A DNA stretch of 64,000 nt. Source: Dyadobacter alkalitolerans DSM 23607. Lineage in GTDB: Bacteria; Bacteroidota; Bacteroidia; Cytophagales; Spirosomataceae. Below, piece by piece: positions 45,427-55,227 of this stretch; the first letter of the stretch is position 1; every line of letters begins with the position of its first letter. The notes under the pieces were generated by a model, which worked only from the letters and a program-made list of their open reading frames with translations, was not told where the DNA came from and did no database searches. A program made the translations under genes and the position numbers. The stretch is taken from positions 558,001-622,000 of the forward strand of contig NZ_AUAS01000001.1 of the NCBI RefSeq assembly GCF_000428845.1. The letters are read 5' to 3'.

Positions 45427-47883
45427 CTAACCCAAATAACTACTAATACTCATGATATCCGCGAAGACGCCGGAGGCGGTAACTTCGGCGCCGGCGCCGG
45501 GACCTTTTATGACGAGTGGGCGGTCTTTGTAACGTTCTGTGGTGAAGGAAACAATGTTGTCGCTTCCGGATAATGTATAAAACGGATGCTGGGCGTCGAC
45601 GGTTTTGAGTTTAATGCTCGCTTTTCCATTTTCAAGCGTGGCAATGTAACGCAGCTTTTCCTGCTTAGCTTCCGCTGCTGCCTGCATGCTTGCGAAGAAA
45701 CCGTCAGAAATTTCAAGTTCCTGGAAAAAGGCATCCACTGTTGGCGCATTCAGGCAGTTCCCTGGCAAAATCGCTTTGATCGTAATTTCCTCGGCTTCCA
45801 AAGGCACGCCTACTTCACGTGCAAGAATCAATATTTTCCGGCCTACATCGGCGCCGCTCAAATCCTCCCGCGGATCCGGTTCCGTAAAACCTTTCACTTT
45901 GGCCTCACGCACCACATCTGCAAAACGAATCCCGGGACCGAAATTGTTAAAGATATATGATAAAGTTCCCGAAAGAATTGCCTCGATTTTAAGGAATTTA
46001 TCACCGCTCGCCATTAACCCTTGAATGGTGTTAATGATCGGCAGACCGGCGCCTACATTGGTCTCATACAAGAACTTAACCCCGCGCTGCAATGCGGTCC
46101 GCTGCAACGCAACATACTCGGAGTAAGTGCCGGAATTGGCAACCTTGTTGGGCGTTACCACAGAGATACTCGCATCCAGCAGCATATGATAATACTGCAC
46201 AATGTCCTTATCCGAGGTGCAATCCACAAAAACGCTGTTGGGCAAGTTGAGCTCGATCATGCGCTGCACGAATGCTGGCAGGCTCGTTTTCACACCCTCA
46301 CCCATCACGCGATCACGCCAGTTTTCCGGGCTGATGCCGTCTGGATCGAGGAGCATTTTTTTGGTGTTGGTCAAACCTGCGATGTTCAGGTTCAGTAGCT
46401 TTTCTTCTCTTAAATAGGTTGTCTGGTTCTTGATCTGGTTCAGCAATGTGCCGCCGATCAGGCCCATTCCTACAATAAACAGGTTGAGCGAGCGCGTTTC
46501 AGATTGGAAAAACACGCCGTGGATAGCGTTAAGCGCTTTGGAAAGGTCACTTTTGGCGATAACCACAGATATATTAAGCTCGGAAGAGCCCTGCGCCGTA
46601 GCCACGACATTGATACCGTTTTTACCCAAAACAGAAAACAGCTTACCGGAAACACCCGTGCTTTTTTTCATTCCCTCACCCACGATCGCGATGATGGAAA
46701 GGCTTTTTTCAATGGCAATGCTATCGATATGGCCCAGTGAAATTTCAGTAGCAAATTCTTTTTCAAGAACTTCTGTCGCGCGCTGGGCATTTTTTGGGTC
46801 AATAGAAAAACAGATCGAATGTTCGGACGAGGCTTGTGAGATCAGGATGACGCTGATCGCATTGTTGGAAAGTGCGGTGAATAACCGGCCGGAAATCCCT
46901 GCCACGCCAATCATCCCGCTTCCCTGAATGTTCACCAGAGCGATCTCATCAATCGAAGAGATCCCGGTTATTGCATAATCCTTCCCGTTTGCCGCTTTCT
47001 GAACGTAAGTCCCTTCAAAATCAACATTAAACGTGTTGAGGACTTTCAATGTAATATTTTTGGCAAATGCCGGCTGCAAACTCGGGGGATAGATCACTTT
47101 CGCGCCAAAATGAGAAAGCTCCATCGCCTCGGAATAGGATATGGACGGGATTGTAAATGCATTGGCAACCTTACGCGGATCGGCGGTCATCATGCCATCC
47201 ACGTCTGTCCATATTTCAATGGAATCGGCGTCCAGCGCTGCTGCGATAATAGAAGCTGTATAATCAGAGCCGCCGCGACCTAATGTGGTTGTTACGCCTT
47301 CTGCTGTCGAAGCAATGAAGCCCGTAACACATTGTAAAGCAGCTGTTTTGGCAAAATATTCGAGGATCTGGCGGTTTGTGATCTCAAAGTTCACATCGCC
47401 CATTCCGTAGGTTGCATTGGTATGAATGATCTGCCTGGCGTCGCAGAATTCGGCGGTTATGCCTTTGCTTTTCAGGATTTCGGTAATGACCAGTGTGGAT
47501 AGACGTTCGCCAAAGCTCATGATCAGATCCAGCGTCCGCTCCGAAAGCTCTTTGATCCAGGAAACGCCCCTTAATATGTCTTCCAGTTCGTTAAAAAGCC
47601 CTCTTACTGCCGCAAATGTGCTGCTTTGGTTCTTTACCGGAATCAGGCCTCGCACGACGGCAAAGTGCCTTTCCTCGACCACTTTCAGGAATTCCATGTA
47701 CTCAGGATTTCCCGCAGCAGCCATTTTACCGATCTCGATCAACCGGTTGGTAACACCGCCCATGGCAGAAAAAACGACCGCAATACGCTCCCCTTCCGCC
47801 AGGTTTTTTTCAAGGATACTGATTACTGTTTTAATGCTGTCTACCGAACCGACAGAGGTGCCGCCAAATTTAAGAACCTTCAT
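45427..47883 (-). CDS. thrA: Bifunctional aspartate kinase / homoserine dehydrogenase
   Basis: The 818-residue protein starts with the aspartokinase motif KVLKFGGTSVGS and contains the catalytic GRGGSDYTASIIA region, two ACT-type regulatory segments (about 300-470, with MIGVAGISGRLF and KSTGVSGKLF) and a homoserine dehydrogenase half starting LFIVGMGLIGGTLLNQI. The catalytic region GVKFLYETNVGAGLPII is typical. It makes aspartyl phosphate and reduces aspartate semialdehyde to homoserine. The ACT segments make feedback inhibition by threonine likely. Confidence 0.96.
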   Translation of the reverse strand: MKVLKFGGTSVGSVDSIKTVISILEKNLAEGERIAVVFSAMGGVTNRLIEIGKMAAAGNPEYMEFLKVVEERHFAVVRGLIPVKNQSSTFAAVRGLFNELEDILRGVSWIKELSERTLDLIMSFGERLSTLVITEILKSKGITAEFCDARQIIHTNATYGMGDVNFEITNRQILEYFAKTAALQCVTGFIASTAEGVTTTLGRGGSDYTASIIAAALDADSIEIWTDVDGMMTADPRKVANAFTIPSISYSEAMELSHFGAKVIYPPSLQPAFAKNITLKVLNTFNVDFEGTYVQKAANGKDYAITGISSIDEIALVNIQGSGMIGVAGISGRLFTALSNNAISVILISQASSEHSICFSIDPKNAQRATEVLEKEFATEISLGHIDSIAIEKSLSIIAIVGEGMKKSTGVSGKLFSVLGKNGINVVATAQGSSELNISVVIAKSDLSKALNAIHGVFFQSETRSLNLFIVGMGLIGGTLLNQIKNQTTYLREEKLLNLNIAGLTNTKKMLLDPDGISPENWRDRVMGEGVKTSLPAFVQRMIELNLPNSVFVDCTSDKDIVQYYHMLLDASISVVTPNKVANSGTYSEYVALQRTALQRGVKFLYETNVGAGLPIINTIQGLMASGDKFLKIEAILSGTLSYIFNNFGPGIRFADVVREAKVKGFTEPDPREDLSGADVGRKILILAREVGVPLEAEEITIKAILPGNCLNAPTVDAFFQELEISDGFFASMQAAAEAKQEKLRYIATLENGKASIKLKTVDAQHPFYTLSGSDNIVSFTTERYKDRPLVIKGPGAGAEVTASGVFADIMSISSYLG

Positions 47884-47977
47884 TTAAAGCTATATTCGAA
47901 TACGCAGATGATCAATAGTTCGCTGCCACCGGGTTTGAACCGATGCAAATATAACAATTCAGATATACGTAAGCGAT

Positions 47978-48718
47978 TTAAAACGCTATCCCAAATCCAG
48001 CTCCTACATTCACGACGCCTATGAAACGTTTTTCACTCACCTTTTCAGAAAAATCAAATGAACCGCGGACAGCGCGAATGGTAACATCATCGATCTCTGC
48101 CTCTGCGCCGATCACATCCGCATTGAGCTGAAAAAACAATGCTCCCGACAACGGCAGGCGTAAACTTGCACCGCCGGCAAGCCCGAAAGCAGTAGTTGAT
48201 GCTTTTTTGAGATTAACCGTAATGGGTTCGCCACCGGTTTCCGATGTTCCGATCAAATCGACGGTTGGAGAATTTGCCCAGATTTTTCCCGCTTGTGCAT
48301 GCAGTTCAAGCTGCACCCTATTCATGTTAATGTACAAAGCCGGACCGATCATTAATGCATTCAGCTTCCAGTTTGACACATCGCTTTGCCATGTAAAGCG
48401 CTCATTCAGGAATTGTGCATAGCTATTGGCTTTGTCCAAAATCGGCTGAGAATTTGTCTTATTAATATTCATGCTTCCCGAAGCACGCAACCCGATCCAT
48501 CGTGCGACCCTGAAATCATAATTAGCCTGTCCAAAAATGCCGGAACCTGTCAATCCTGCAAATGGATCGTCCAGTTTTTCGCGGGCCAATTCCCCTACCG
48601 GTAAGCTATACCCCCCCGAAACTGAGAAAAAACTGCGGGTGTTCTGTGCCTGACTTTCGATGCTACATAATAGGAAAAGTACAATCAAGGCAGGAAGGTA
48701 ACTGAGGGAAATTTTCAT
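47978..48718 (-). CDS. Outer-membrane beta-barrel protein
   Basis: The 246-residue protein begins with a signal peptide (LPALIVLFLLCSIESQAQ) and has the pattern of a small eight-stranded barrel: alternating hydrophobic strands such as FSVSGGYSLPVGEL, ANYDFRVARWIGLRASGS and the C-terminal strand VVNVGAGFGIAF ending in an aromatic residue. No ligand or enzyme motif is seen. Such proteins are common porin-like or OmpA-like small barrels in Bacteroidota. Confidence 0.8.
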   Translation of the reverse strand: MKISLSYLPALIVLFLLCSIESQAQNTRSFFSVSGGYSLPVGELAREKLDDPFAGLTGSGIFGQANYDFRVARWIGLRASGSMNINKTNSQPILDKANSYAQFLNERFTWQSDVSNWKLNALMIGPALYINMNRVQLELHAQAGKIWANSPTVDLIGTSETGGEPITVNLKKASTTAFGLAGGASLRLPLSGALFFQLNADVIGAEAEIDDVTIRAVRGSFDFSEKVSEKRFIGVVNVGAGFGIAF

Positions 48719-48929
48719 AAATCTGGCTGAGTATTGTAATAAGTTCTTTGTCGAAGTTTCTATTTTTCATCTAAACTAACATCAAACATACCAGTTTTAT
48801 TACATTTTTTGCAAATGACTTTGTTTGGGGAAATTTTATCAACACAATGTTATATAAATGGCTGTGAAATCCATTTTGAGGGGTTGGTACAACTTTGGTA
48901 CAAACATTTTCAAACTAAATCATTGAACC

Positions 48930-49175
48930 ATGGACAGGCGAGAAACTGATGACCAAGCCAGAGCAACGAAGAACACAAAAAATGTATGGAAGTGGATATT
49001 GGGTGTAGGGATTGTATTAATGGCAATAGCATTTTGGGGTGGATTTTTTAACCACAACGAAAATTTCACAGAATCTGAAACACCATCGGAGCAAGGCTCC
49101 GGCGCCTCAGGTGCAGCCGCTGCTGACAGCGTTGCATCTGATACAATTATGGAAAATGTCCGTAAGACTGAATAG
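48930..49175 (+). CDS. Small single-pass membrane protein, unknown
   Basis: The 81-residue protein has a charged N-terminus (DRRETDDQARATKNTKNV), one membrane segment (WILGVGIVLMAIAFWGGFF) and a low-complexity Ser/Ala/Gly/Glu tail. The codon use looks normal and the start is well placed 29 bp after a TTGGTACAA repeat. No family is recognised. The downstream gene is convergent with it, so it is monocistronic. Confidence 0.6.
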   Translation: MDRRETDDQARATKNTKNVWKWILGVGIVLMAIAFWGGFFNHNENFTESETPSEQGSGASGAAAADSVASDTIMENVRKTE

Positions 49176-49180
49176 GACTG

Positions 49181-52144
49181 CTATTTTATAAGTGCATCCC
49201 ATAAAATTTCGGCAGGATGTTGTGAACGACGTCCTGTTCCGTCTTTTATCTGATGCCGGCAACTGGTTCCGGCAGCGGCCACCAACACATCTTCGGGCTG
49301 CTGGCGTACTGTCGGAAACAACACCAGCTCTCCTATCTGCATGGAAACTGCATAATGTTCCTCTTCATACCCGAAAGCTCCGGCCATGCCGCAACATCCC
49401 GAGGGAATGAGCTGAACATGGTAATTTTCGGGAAGTGATAGTGCTTTTTTGGATGCAGATAATGTGGATAAGGCTTTTTGATGACAATGCCCATGCAACT
49501 TAATCAGTTGCTTTTTTTGTGTAAATACACTTTTATTAACTCTTTTTGCGTCTATTTCACGGGCAATGAATTCTTCAAAAAGCAATGCATGCTCGGAAAT
49601 TCTGACGGCATCCGCTCGCTGTTCCGCAGGAACAAGATCAATGTATTCATCCCGGAATGAAAGAATCGCAGACGGCTCAATGCCGATCAGCGGCGTATCG
49701 TAAGTAATGAGGTCTTTGAGGTGAGCCACATTTTTAATGGCTAGTTGCTGCGCTTCTTTTACAAAGCCTTTTGACAAATAGGAACGGCCAGATTCCTCAT
49801 GCTTTGGAATAATCACTTCATAACCAATTCTTTCAAGCAACTCAACGGCTTTTTTACCAACCTCAACATCATTATAATTCGTAAACTCATCACAAAACAA
49901 ATAGACCTTCCGGCCATTTGAATGTTCTGGTTTTCGTCTTTTTTTCCACCACTTTTCCAATGTCTCCGAATGCAGATGCGGCATGGAGCGGTCCGGATGA
50001 AAACCGACCATTTTGTTAGCTATTTTTCGAAGTGAGGTTGTGCCAAAAACACCATTAAATGCCCAGGGAGCAATTGAAGCTAGCTTCATCTGTTTAGAGA
50101 AATTAGCGATCAGCTTGCTCCGCATAGGAACCCCGTGCGTTTCATAATATTGCTGCGTGAATTCCGCCTTCATCTTACCCACATCCACACTGGAAGGACA
50201 TTCCGACTTGCAGCCTTTGCACGAAAGACAAAGATCCAGCACTTCTTTCACCATTTCCTGGGTAGCGGCGATTGGTGCGGCACCTGTCTGCTTTTGGCTA
50301 ACCGGCGTTAAATATTGTCTGAGAATGTTCGCGCGTGCGCGAGTGGTGTCCCGCTCGCGGCGGGTCGCCATGTAACTTGGGCACATAGTGCCGCCGGTCA
50401 ATTCTGTTTTTCTGCAATCTCCTGATCCACTGCATTTTTCAGCCAGACGGAGCATGCCCTCCTGTTTGGAAAAATCAAAGATCGTTTTGATTTCGGGCTG
50501 CGGTTTGTCCTGCTCATAGCGCAGGAATTCATTCATAGGCGGCGTATCGACGATTTTATTCGCATTAAAAATTCCATCAGGATCCCAGATGCGTTTCACC
50601 TGCCGGAACATTTCATAAACCTCACTGCCCATCATATAAGGTATAAATTCACCCCTTAACCGGCCATCGCCATGCTCGCCCGACAGCGAACCATTATATT
50701 TTTTCACCAATGCGGCCGTATCCGCCAACACTTGCCTGAAAAGTTGCTTACCTGCTTCGGTTTTGAGGTTGATCATGGGCTCCACATGCAATTCGCCCGC
50801 GCCGGCATGCGCGTAATACGAAGCGTGCAGGCCGTGATTTTGTAAAAGGATTTCCAACTCGGCAATGTATTCCGGCAGATCCTCCACCGCCACAGCACAA
50901 TCTTCGATCAGGTTAACGGGCTGTGTATCACCCGGCAAATTCCGGATTAACCCTAAACCTGCCTTTCTGATGTCCCAAGCCTTGTTTGCCTCTTCTCCAA
51001 ACAAAAGCGGATAGGCATAACCCAGGTTTTCTGCCTTTAACGCATTAATCAGATTTGCCGCTTGCAGCTCAACTTCCTGAATATTATTCCCCCAGAACTC
51101 AACCAACAACAGTGCGGCCGGATCACCTTGCATGAAGAACCTGTTCTGCGAATAAACCGTGTGATTTTTGGTAAAGTCCATGATGTAGCGGTCCACAAGC
51201 TCGGACGCTTTTGGATTAAACTGCATAGCAACACGGTTTGCATGCAGTGATTCGGCCAGGGAATTGGCATGCACGCAAACCACACCGACAGACGCGGGCG
51301 GCGCATCCACCAAAGCTAGTTTCGCCTCAGTAACAAAGCATAATGTCCCTTCCGAGCCTGCAATCAGATTGCAGAGGTTTATTTCATTTTTTTCAAAACT
51401 CCTTACCAATGCATCCAGCGCATAGCCTGAATTTCTGCGTGTTACAGTTGGCTTGGCAAATTGTTTTCTGATCAACTCCTGATCCACCGGATTGGAAACC
51501 AACCCCATCATGCCAGCCAGAATGGACTGCTCTCTTTTACTATTAGCCTTTTTACCTATAACCGTATTTGTAAAATCCGAAACAGACTGGTTATTAAATG
51601 TCGTTTCGGAACCATCCGACAGCAATGCCTTGACTTCCAGCAAATGATCCCGCGTCGCGCCCCAAGTGATTGAATGCAGGCCGCAGGAATTATTCCCGAT
51701 CATTCCCCCGATCATAGCGCGGCTCGCCGTGGAAGTTTCCGGCCCGAAAAGCAATCCGTATTGCGCCAAATGTTTGTTCAAATCATCCCGAATCACACCC
51801 GGCTGCACGCGCACCCACTTTTCGGCCACATTAACCTCGATTATTTTTCCAAAATGCTTGGAAATATCAACGACGATCCCGCTTCCCACCACCTGCCCCG
51901 CCAGCGATGTGCCGGCAGCACGCGGAATGAGCGTCACTTTATTTTTGGCAGCAAATTCAATCAGTCTGCGAATATCTTCCACCGTTCGCGGGAGCGACAC
52001 GGCGAGAGGCATTTCCTGATAAACGGAAGCGTCCGTTGCATAGATGGACTTTTGAGCCGCATGCAATGTTGAATTATCAAAGTAAAGCTCCCCTTCAAAG
52101 CGGGAACGGAGGTCATTGAATTGTAGGGTTGAAACGCGGCTCAT
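49181..52144 (-). CDS. FAD-linked oxidase fused to Fe-S domain (YdiJ/D-2-hydroxyglutarate dehydrogenase-like)
   Basis: The 987-residue protein has an N-terminal PCMH FAD-binding domain (LIPRAAGTSLAGQVVGSGIV), an FAD-oxidase C domain (SGEHGDGRLRGEF), then an Fe-S part with CSGSGDCRKTELTGGTMCP and CLSCKGCKSECPSSVDVG (two cluster-binding sets), and CCG-type motifs HGHCHQKAL and SGCCGMAGAFGYE. This order is that of YdiJ-type proteins, which oxidise D-2-hydroxyacids such as D-2-hydroxyglutarate and pass electrons to the quinone pool. The exact substrate is not proven. Confidence 0.9.
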   Translation of the reverse strand: MSRVSTLQFNDLRSRFEGELYFDNSTLHAAQKSIYATDASVYQEMPLAVSLPRTVEDIRRLIEFAAKNKVTLIPRAAGTSLAGQVVGSGIVVDISKHFGKIIEVNVAEKWVRVQPGVIRDDLNKHLAQYGLLFGPETSTASRAMIGGMIGNNSCGLHSITWGATRDHLLEVKALLSDGSETTFNNQSVSDFTNTVIGKKANSKREQSILAGMMGLVSNPVDQELIRKQFAKPTVTRRNSGYALDALVRSFEKNEINLCNLIAGSEGTLCFVTEAKLALVDAPPASVGVVCVHANSLAESLHANRVAMQFNPKASELVDRYIMDFTKNHTVYSQNRFFMQGDPAALLLVEFWGNNIQEVELQAANLINALKAENLGYAYPLLFGEEANKAWDIRKAGLGLIRNLPGDTQPVNLIEDCAVAVEDLPEYIAELEILLQNHGLHASYYAHAGAGELHVEPMINLKTEAGKQLFRQVLADTAALVKKYNGSLSGEHGDGRLRGEFIPYMMGSEVYEMFRQVKRIWDPDGIFNANKIVDTPPMNEFLRYEQDKPQPEIKTIFDFSKQEGMLRLAEKCSGSGDCRKTELTGGTMCPSYMATRRERDTTRARANILRQYLTPVSQKQTGAAPIAATQEMVKEVLDLCLSCKGCKSECPSSVDVGKMKAEFTQQYYETHGVPMRSKLIANFSKQMKLASIAPWAFNGVFGTTSLRKIANKMVGFHPDRSMPHLHSETLEKWWKKRRKPEHSNGRKVYLFCDEFTNYNDVEVGKKAVELLERIGYEVIIPKHEESGRSYLSKGFVKEAQQLAIKNVAHLKDLITYDTPLIGIEPSAILSFRDEYIDLVPAEQRADAVRISEHALLFEEFIAREIDAKRVNKSVFTQKKQLIKLHGHCHQKALSTLSASKKALSLPENYHVQLIPSGCCGMAGAFGYEEEHYAVSMQIGELVLFPTVRQQPEDVLVAAAGTSCRHQIKDGTGRRSQHPAEILWDALIK

Positions 52145-52214
52145 TCGGAGAATCAGGAATTAAGAAGCTAAGTTAAAAGAAGTACGGGGCAAATGCCGCA
52201 CGATCTTACGTATA

Positions 52215-52230
52215 TTGGCACACTTTTTAC
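52215..52230 (+). promoter_or_regulatory. Candidate sigma-54-type promoter
   Basis: TTGGCACACTTTTTAC matches the sigma-54 consensus TGGCAC-N5-TTGC at all but one position (A for G in the -12 part). It lies 38 bp before the ATG of the thioredoxin-fold protein. No sigma-54 activator is in the window, so this remains a candidate. Confidence 0.45.
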
Positions 52231-52267
52231 ACTTGAAAAGTGACCTCAAAATCTTATCATACACAAA

Positions 52268-53725
52268 ATGAAAAAAGTAACGCTACTGATACTATTATTT
52301 ACCAGCGTATTGGTAAAAGCCCAAAATACTGCAACTATAACGCTCACTAACCCAAAACAAGCTCCGGTAACCGTAACTTTGGTCCAGGAAGATGTTCACT
52401 TCCACCCCAATCTGGGCATAGGCCTTGCCGATGTAAAACTGGAACCCGTCGCCTCCACCGATTTCAAAGACAAAACAACCGAAAAAGCCATCATTCAATT
52501 GCCGGAGCCACGCATGATGCGCCTGCAATATGGCGGTGGAAGCATTAACAAAACTTGGATGCTTTTCATCCAGCCAGGCGATGACCTTACCATTGCATTC
52601 GCCGATAACGGAGATGTGACATTCTCTGGAAAAAACGCTAATTACCAGACTTTCCTGAAAAATTATTTCCTTGAAAATCAATTTCAGTATTTACCGGTAT
52701 TTGGCTACAAACCGTCGCAGATTGAGAATAAAAGTGTAGTACAACAAAGCGACAGCCTGGAAAAAGCACGCCTGGATGGTTTTGCAAAATTTAAAGCGGC
52801 AAATCCGGTTGTGCCTGGTTTTGAGGCTTATGTGTTGGCTACAACGGCTACGGAGCCATCCTTAATGAGACGTTTGATCCAGGAAAAAATCATGCGCGGC
52901 AACCGGGTCATGAAGTTGGACGATGCGCAACGCAAAGAGCTCGAAGAAGTTACGTTGGCCGATTTCAAAATCATGTCAGACGAAGCATTGCTAAGCCAGT
53001 CGTATCGCGATGAACTGCGCAACTGGGCTTTGATCCCGTCTACAAGAAAATTCCCGCTGGCCTCAGAATCCAGATATGAAATCAGTCCGGAAGCATTGAA
53101 AGATGTTTATGCTTTTAGTAAGGAAAAACTGGCTGCCTATCCGAAACAGAAAGAATATCTGCTCACATACTGGCTTAATTACGCTGCCACGGCCATTCCG
53201 GGCATTGAAACCAGCAAGGCACTTTTAGAAGATTACAGAACAACATTCCCGCAATCCCCAAATGCAGAATACATAACAAAACTGATAGCAACAAAAGAAA
53301 CATTGCAGCCCGGCGCAGCATTGGCAGATATAACATTGCTGAATGTGGATAGCACGGCTGTAACGGTTTCGTCACTTACCGGAAAGCCCGTATGCATGGT
53401 ATTCTCGTTCAGCATCGGCCAGCACGAGCCAGGTATGAAGGCGTTGGAGGATAAGTTGGGCGATAAAGCAACATTCGTTTATGTATCAGTCGCTCCCGGC
53501 ATTCCGTTCGCCACCTGGAAGCAGTATGCAAAGGACAGGCCGAATGCAAAGCATCTTTGGGCTTCGGATGAGAACATTGAAATCTTGAAAGAGAAATATG
53601 CGATTGATATTCGCTATCCTTTTTTAGTTACTGACCCATCCGGAAAGATTGTAAACCGCTGGATCCCACAGGAATTTCCCGATAACAAGACACTCGCTGC
53701 GGAGCTGGAAAAAGCGGCCCGATAA
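52268..53725 (+). CDS. Secreted thioredoxin-fold protein lacking the CxxC
   Basis: The 485-residue protein has a signal peptide (LLILLFTSVLVKAQN), a beta-rich N-terminal domain, a long helical middle and a C-terminal thioredoxin-like fold of about 120 residues (TGKPVCMVFSFSIGQHEPGM; YPFLVTDPSGKIVNRWIP). The usual CxxC site is replaced by SFSIGQHE, so redox activity is unlikely. The architecture matches the TlpA-like protein at 19756, so it may have become a binding or scaffolding relative. It is followed by the second repeat cluster. Confidence 0.8.
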   Translation: MKKVTLLILLFTSVLVKAQNTATITLTNPKQAPVTVTLVQEDVHFHPNLGIGLADVKLEPVASTDFKDKTTEKAIIQLPEPRMMRLQYGGGSINKTWMLFIQPGDDLTIAFADNGDVTFSGKNANYQTFLKNYFLENQFQYLPVFGYKPSQIENKSVVQQSDSLEKARLDGFAKFKAANPVVPGFEAYVLATTATEPSLMRRLIQEKIMRGNRVMKLDDAQRKELEEVTLADFKIMSDEALLSQSYRDELRNWALIPSTRKFPLASESRYEISPEALKDVYAFSKEKLAAYPKQKEYLLTYWLNYAATAIPGIETSKALLEDYRTTFPQSPNAEYITKLIATKETLQPGAALADITLLNVDSTAVTVSSLTGKPVCMVFSFSIGQHEPGMKALEDKLGDKATFVYVSVAPGIPFATWKQYAKDRPNAKHLWASDENIEILKEKYAIDIRYPFLVTDPSGKIVNRWIPQEFPDNKTLAAELEKAAR

Positions 53726-53755
53726 CAAGGACAAACAGCGCAGGATAAAATAAAA

Positions 53756-53963
53756 AATCCCAGAGGGATAAAATATCGGTAGCAATATCCTGTTGATCCA
53801 AGATAAAAAATCCCGGAGGGATGAAACAGCATACACATCGTTTCATCCCTCCGGGATTTTTTCGTCATTGATGATCATTTTTTTGCTACTAATATGGCAT
53901 CCCTCTGGGATTCGCTGACGGCCTACTTTTTTTTCTGCCGATATGTTATTCCTCCGGGATTTC
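53756..53963. repeat. Second cluster of the about 30-bp palindromic repeats
   Basis: Five copies of the same family as at 22456-22660: 53756-53785 (full, with a G to A change in the core), 53808-53823 (core), 53843-53858 (core, inverted), about 53884-53912 (full, inverted, with changed core) and 53936-53963 (inverted). As in the first cluster, forward copies come first and inverted copies follow, so opposed pairs can form hairpins. It lies between convergent genes and may act as a terminator. Confidence 0.88.
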
Positions 53964-53964
53964 T

Positions 53965-55227
53965 TTATTGGGATTCAATGCGGATTTTGTGGATTGATTC
54001 TTGATTTCGATAGGTGATTTTTAAATTATAATTATCGCAAATTTGCTTCACAATCGCCAAGCCCAACCCAAGTGATTCGCTGCCTGTGGATTCTTTTTTG
54101 AATCGGTCGAACAAACTGCCGGGGTCGGTTTTTAAGGCATTACCAGTATTACTCACCTGCAAATAGCGCTTTCCGGAACTAATCTCCAGTGTTCCGTTCA
54201 CGTAATTATGCCGGATCGCATTGTTAATCAGGTTTACGATCATGATCTCCGCCAATGCAGGCGATATTAACAGGATGAATTCACCCTCAGCATGAAGATT
54301 GGCTCGGATTTGCTTATGTGAGATGATGTCTTCAAAGTCCCTTAGTTTCGCTTTTAACAGTTCCGTCAGGTTTGTATTTTCATGTTCCGTAAACTGCTGA
54401 TTTTCTATCTTAGCCAGCAGCAGCAACCCCTGGTTCAGCCGGGAGATCCTTCTTGATGCATGGTAAATTTCCTCAATCCAGTAAGTCTGCTCTTTGCCTA
54501 AATCACCCGTTTGGATAAACTGCTCTACGCGCGCATTGATGAGCGCGAGCGGCGTCTGCATTTCATGGGAGGCATTTTCAGTGAATTCTTTGAGGCTTTT
54601 GTAATCGTACTGCATTTTTGACGCCATTTTTACCATGACATCTTCCAGCTCATTGAACTCCGTGATCTCGCTTTTAGGCAGTTCCAGCTTTTTACTTTTT
54701 GTCCAGTCAAAATTCTTAATGTTGGCCAGCGATTCGTAAAAAGGCTGCCAGATTTTACCGGAAAGGCGTCGCTGGAAGAAGAACATCCCCACCATTAAGA
54801 TGCCCAGAAAGGCAATCATGATCGCCGAAATAGCCTCTATCAGCTCATACGACTGGATCATAGACTTCCTGATCACAACCCGGTGCGGCTCGCCGTCTAT
54901 GGAGGCGTAAAAAGTCAACTGCCTAAACGGATCAAGGGTTCCTTCATACCGGTTCATAATCAATGTGTCTTTAAAAATCACGTCGTCAGAAATGCTGCCG
55001 CGCGTGGGGTTGACTTCGATTTTATTTTCTACAAAATACGCATCATCCAGCCACTCATCATGTTCTTCCACATAAGCCTCGAAATCCAGTTTCTCGACTT
55101 TCAGCCTGCTTTCCACCTCGTCGTAAATCATGTATTTGATACTCCAGAAGAACGCGATGCCCACCGCAATGTAGATCGCCAGCGATGCGAAAAGGTAAAT
55201 CCTGCTTGTTTTTTGAAGTAATTTCAA
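53965..55227 (-). CDS. Membrane sensor histidine kinase of the efflux operon
   Basis: The 420-residue protein has two membrane segments (about 11-30 and 130-151) enclosing a periplasmic sensor region of about 100 residues, then a HisKA domain (H-box FTENASHEMQTPLALI with His221), and HATPase motifs NLINNAIRHNYV (N-box) and GSESLGLGLAIVKQIC (G-box). The ATG overlaps the end of the OmpR gene by 4 bp. The pair lies divergent from the TolC-RND operon and probably controls it. Confidence 0.92.
   Translation of the reverse strand: MKLLQKTSRIYLFASLAIYIAVGIAFFWSIKYMIYDEVESRLKVEKLDFEAYVEEHDEWLDDAYFVENKIEVNPTRGSISDDVIFKDTLIMNRYEGTLDPFRQLTFYASIDGEPHRVVIRKSMIQSYELIEAISAIMIAFLGILMVGMFFFQRRLSGKIWQPFYESLANIKNFDWTKSKKLELPKSEITEFNELEDVMVKMASKMQYDYKSLKEFTENASHEMQTPLALINARVEQFIQTGDLGKEQTYWIEEIYHASRRISRLNQGLLLLAKIENQQFTEHENTNLTELLKAKLRDFEDIISHKQIRANLHAEGEFILLISPALAEIMIVNLINNAIRHNYVNGTLEISSGKRYLQVSNTGNALKTDPGSLFDRFKKESTGSESLGLGLAIVKQICDNYNLKITYRNQESIHKIRIESQ

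Noticed and set aside
53614-53868. Three minus-strand frames at the second repeat cluster.
   Set aside because: All are translations of the palindromic repeats and overlap the real end of the gene at 53725.
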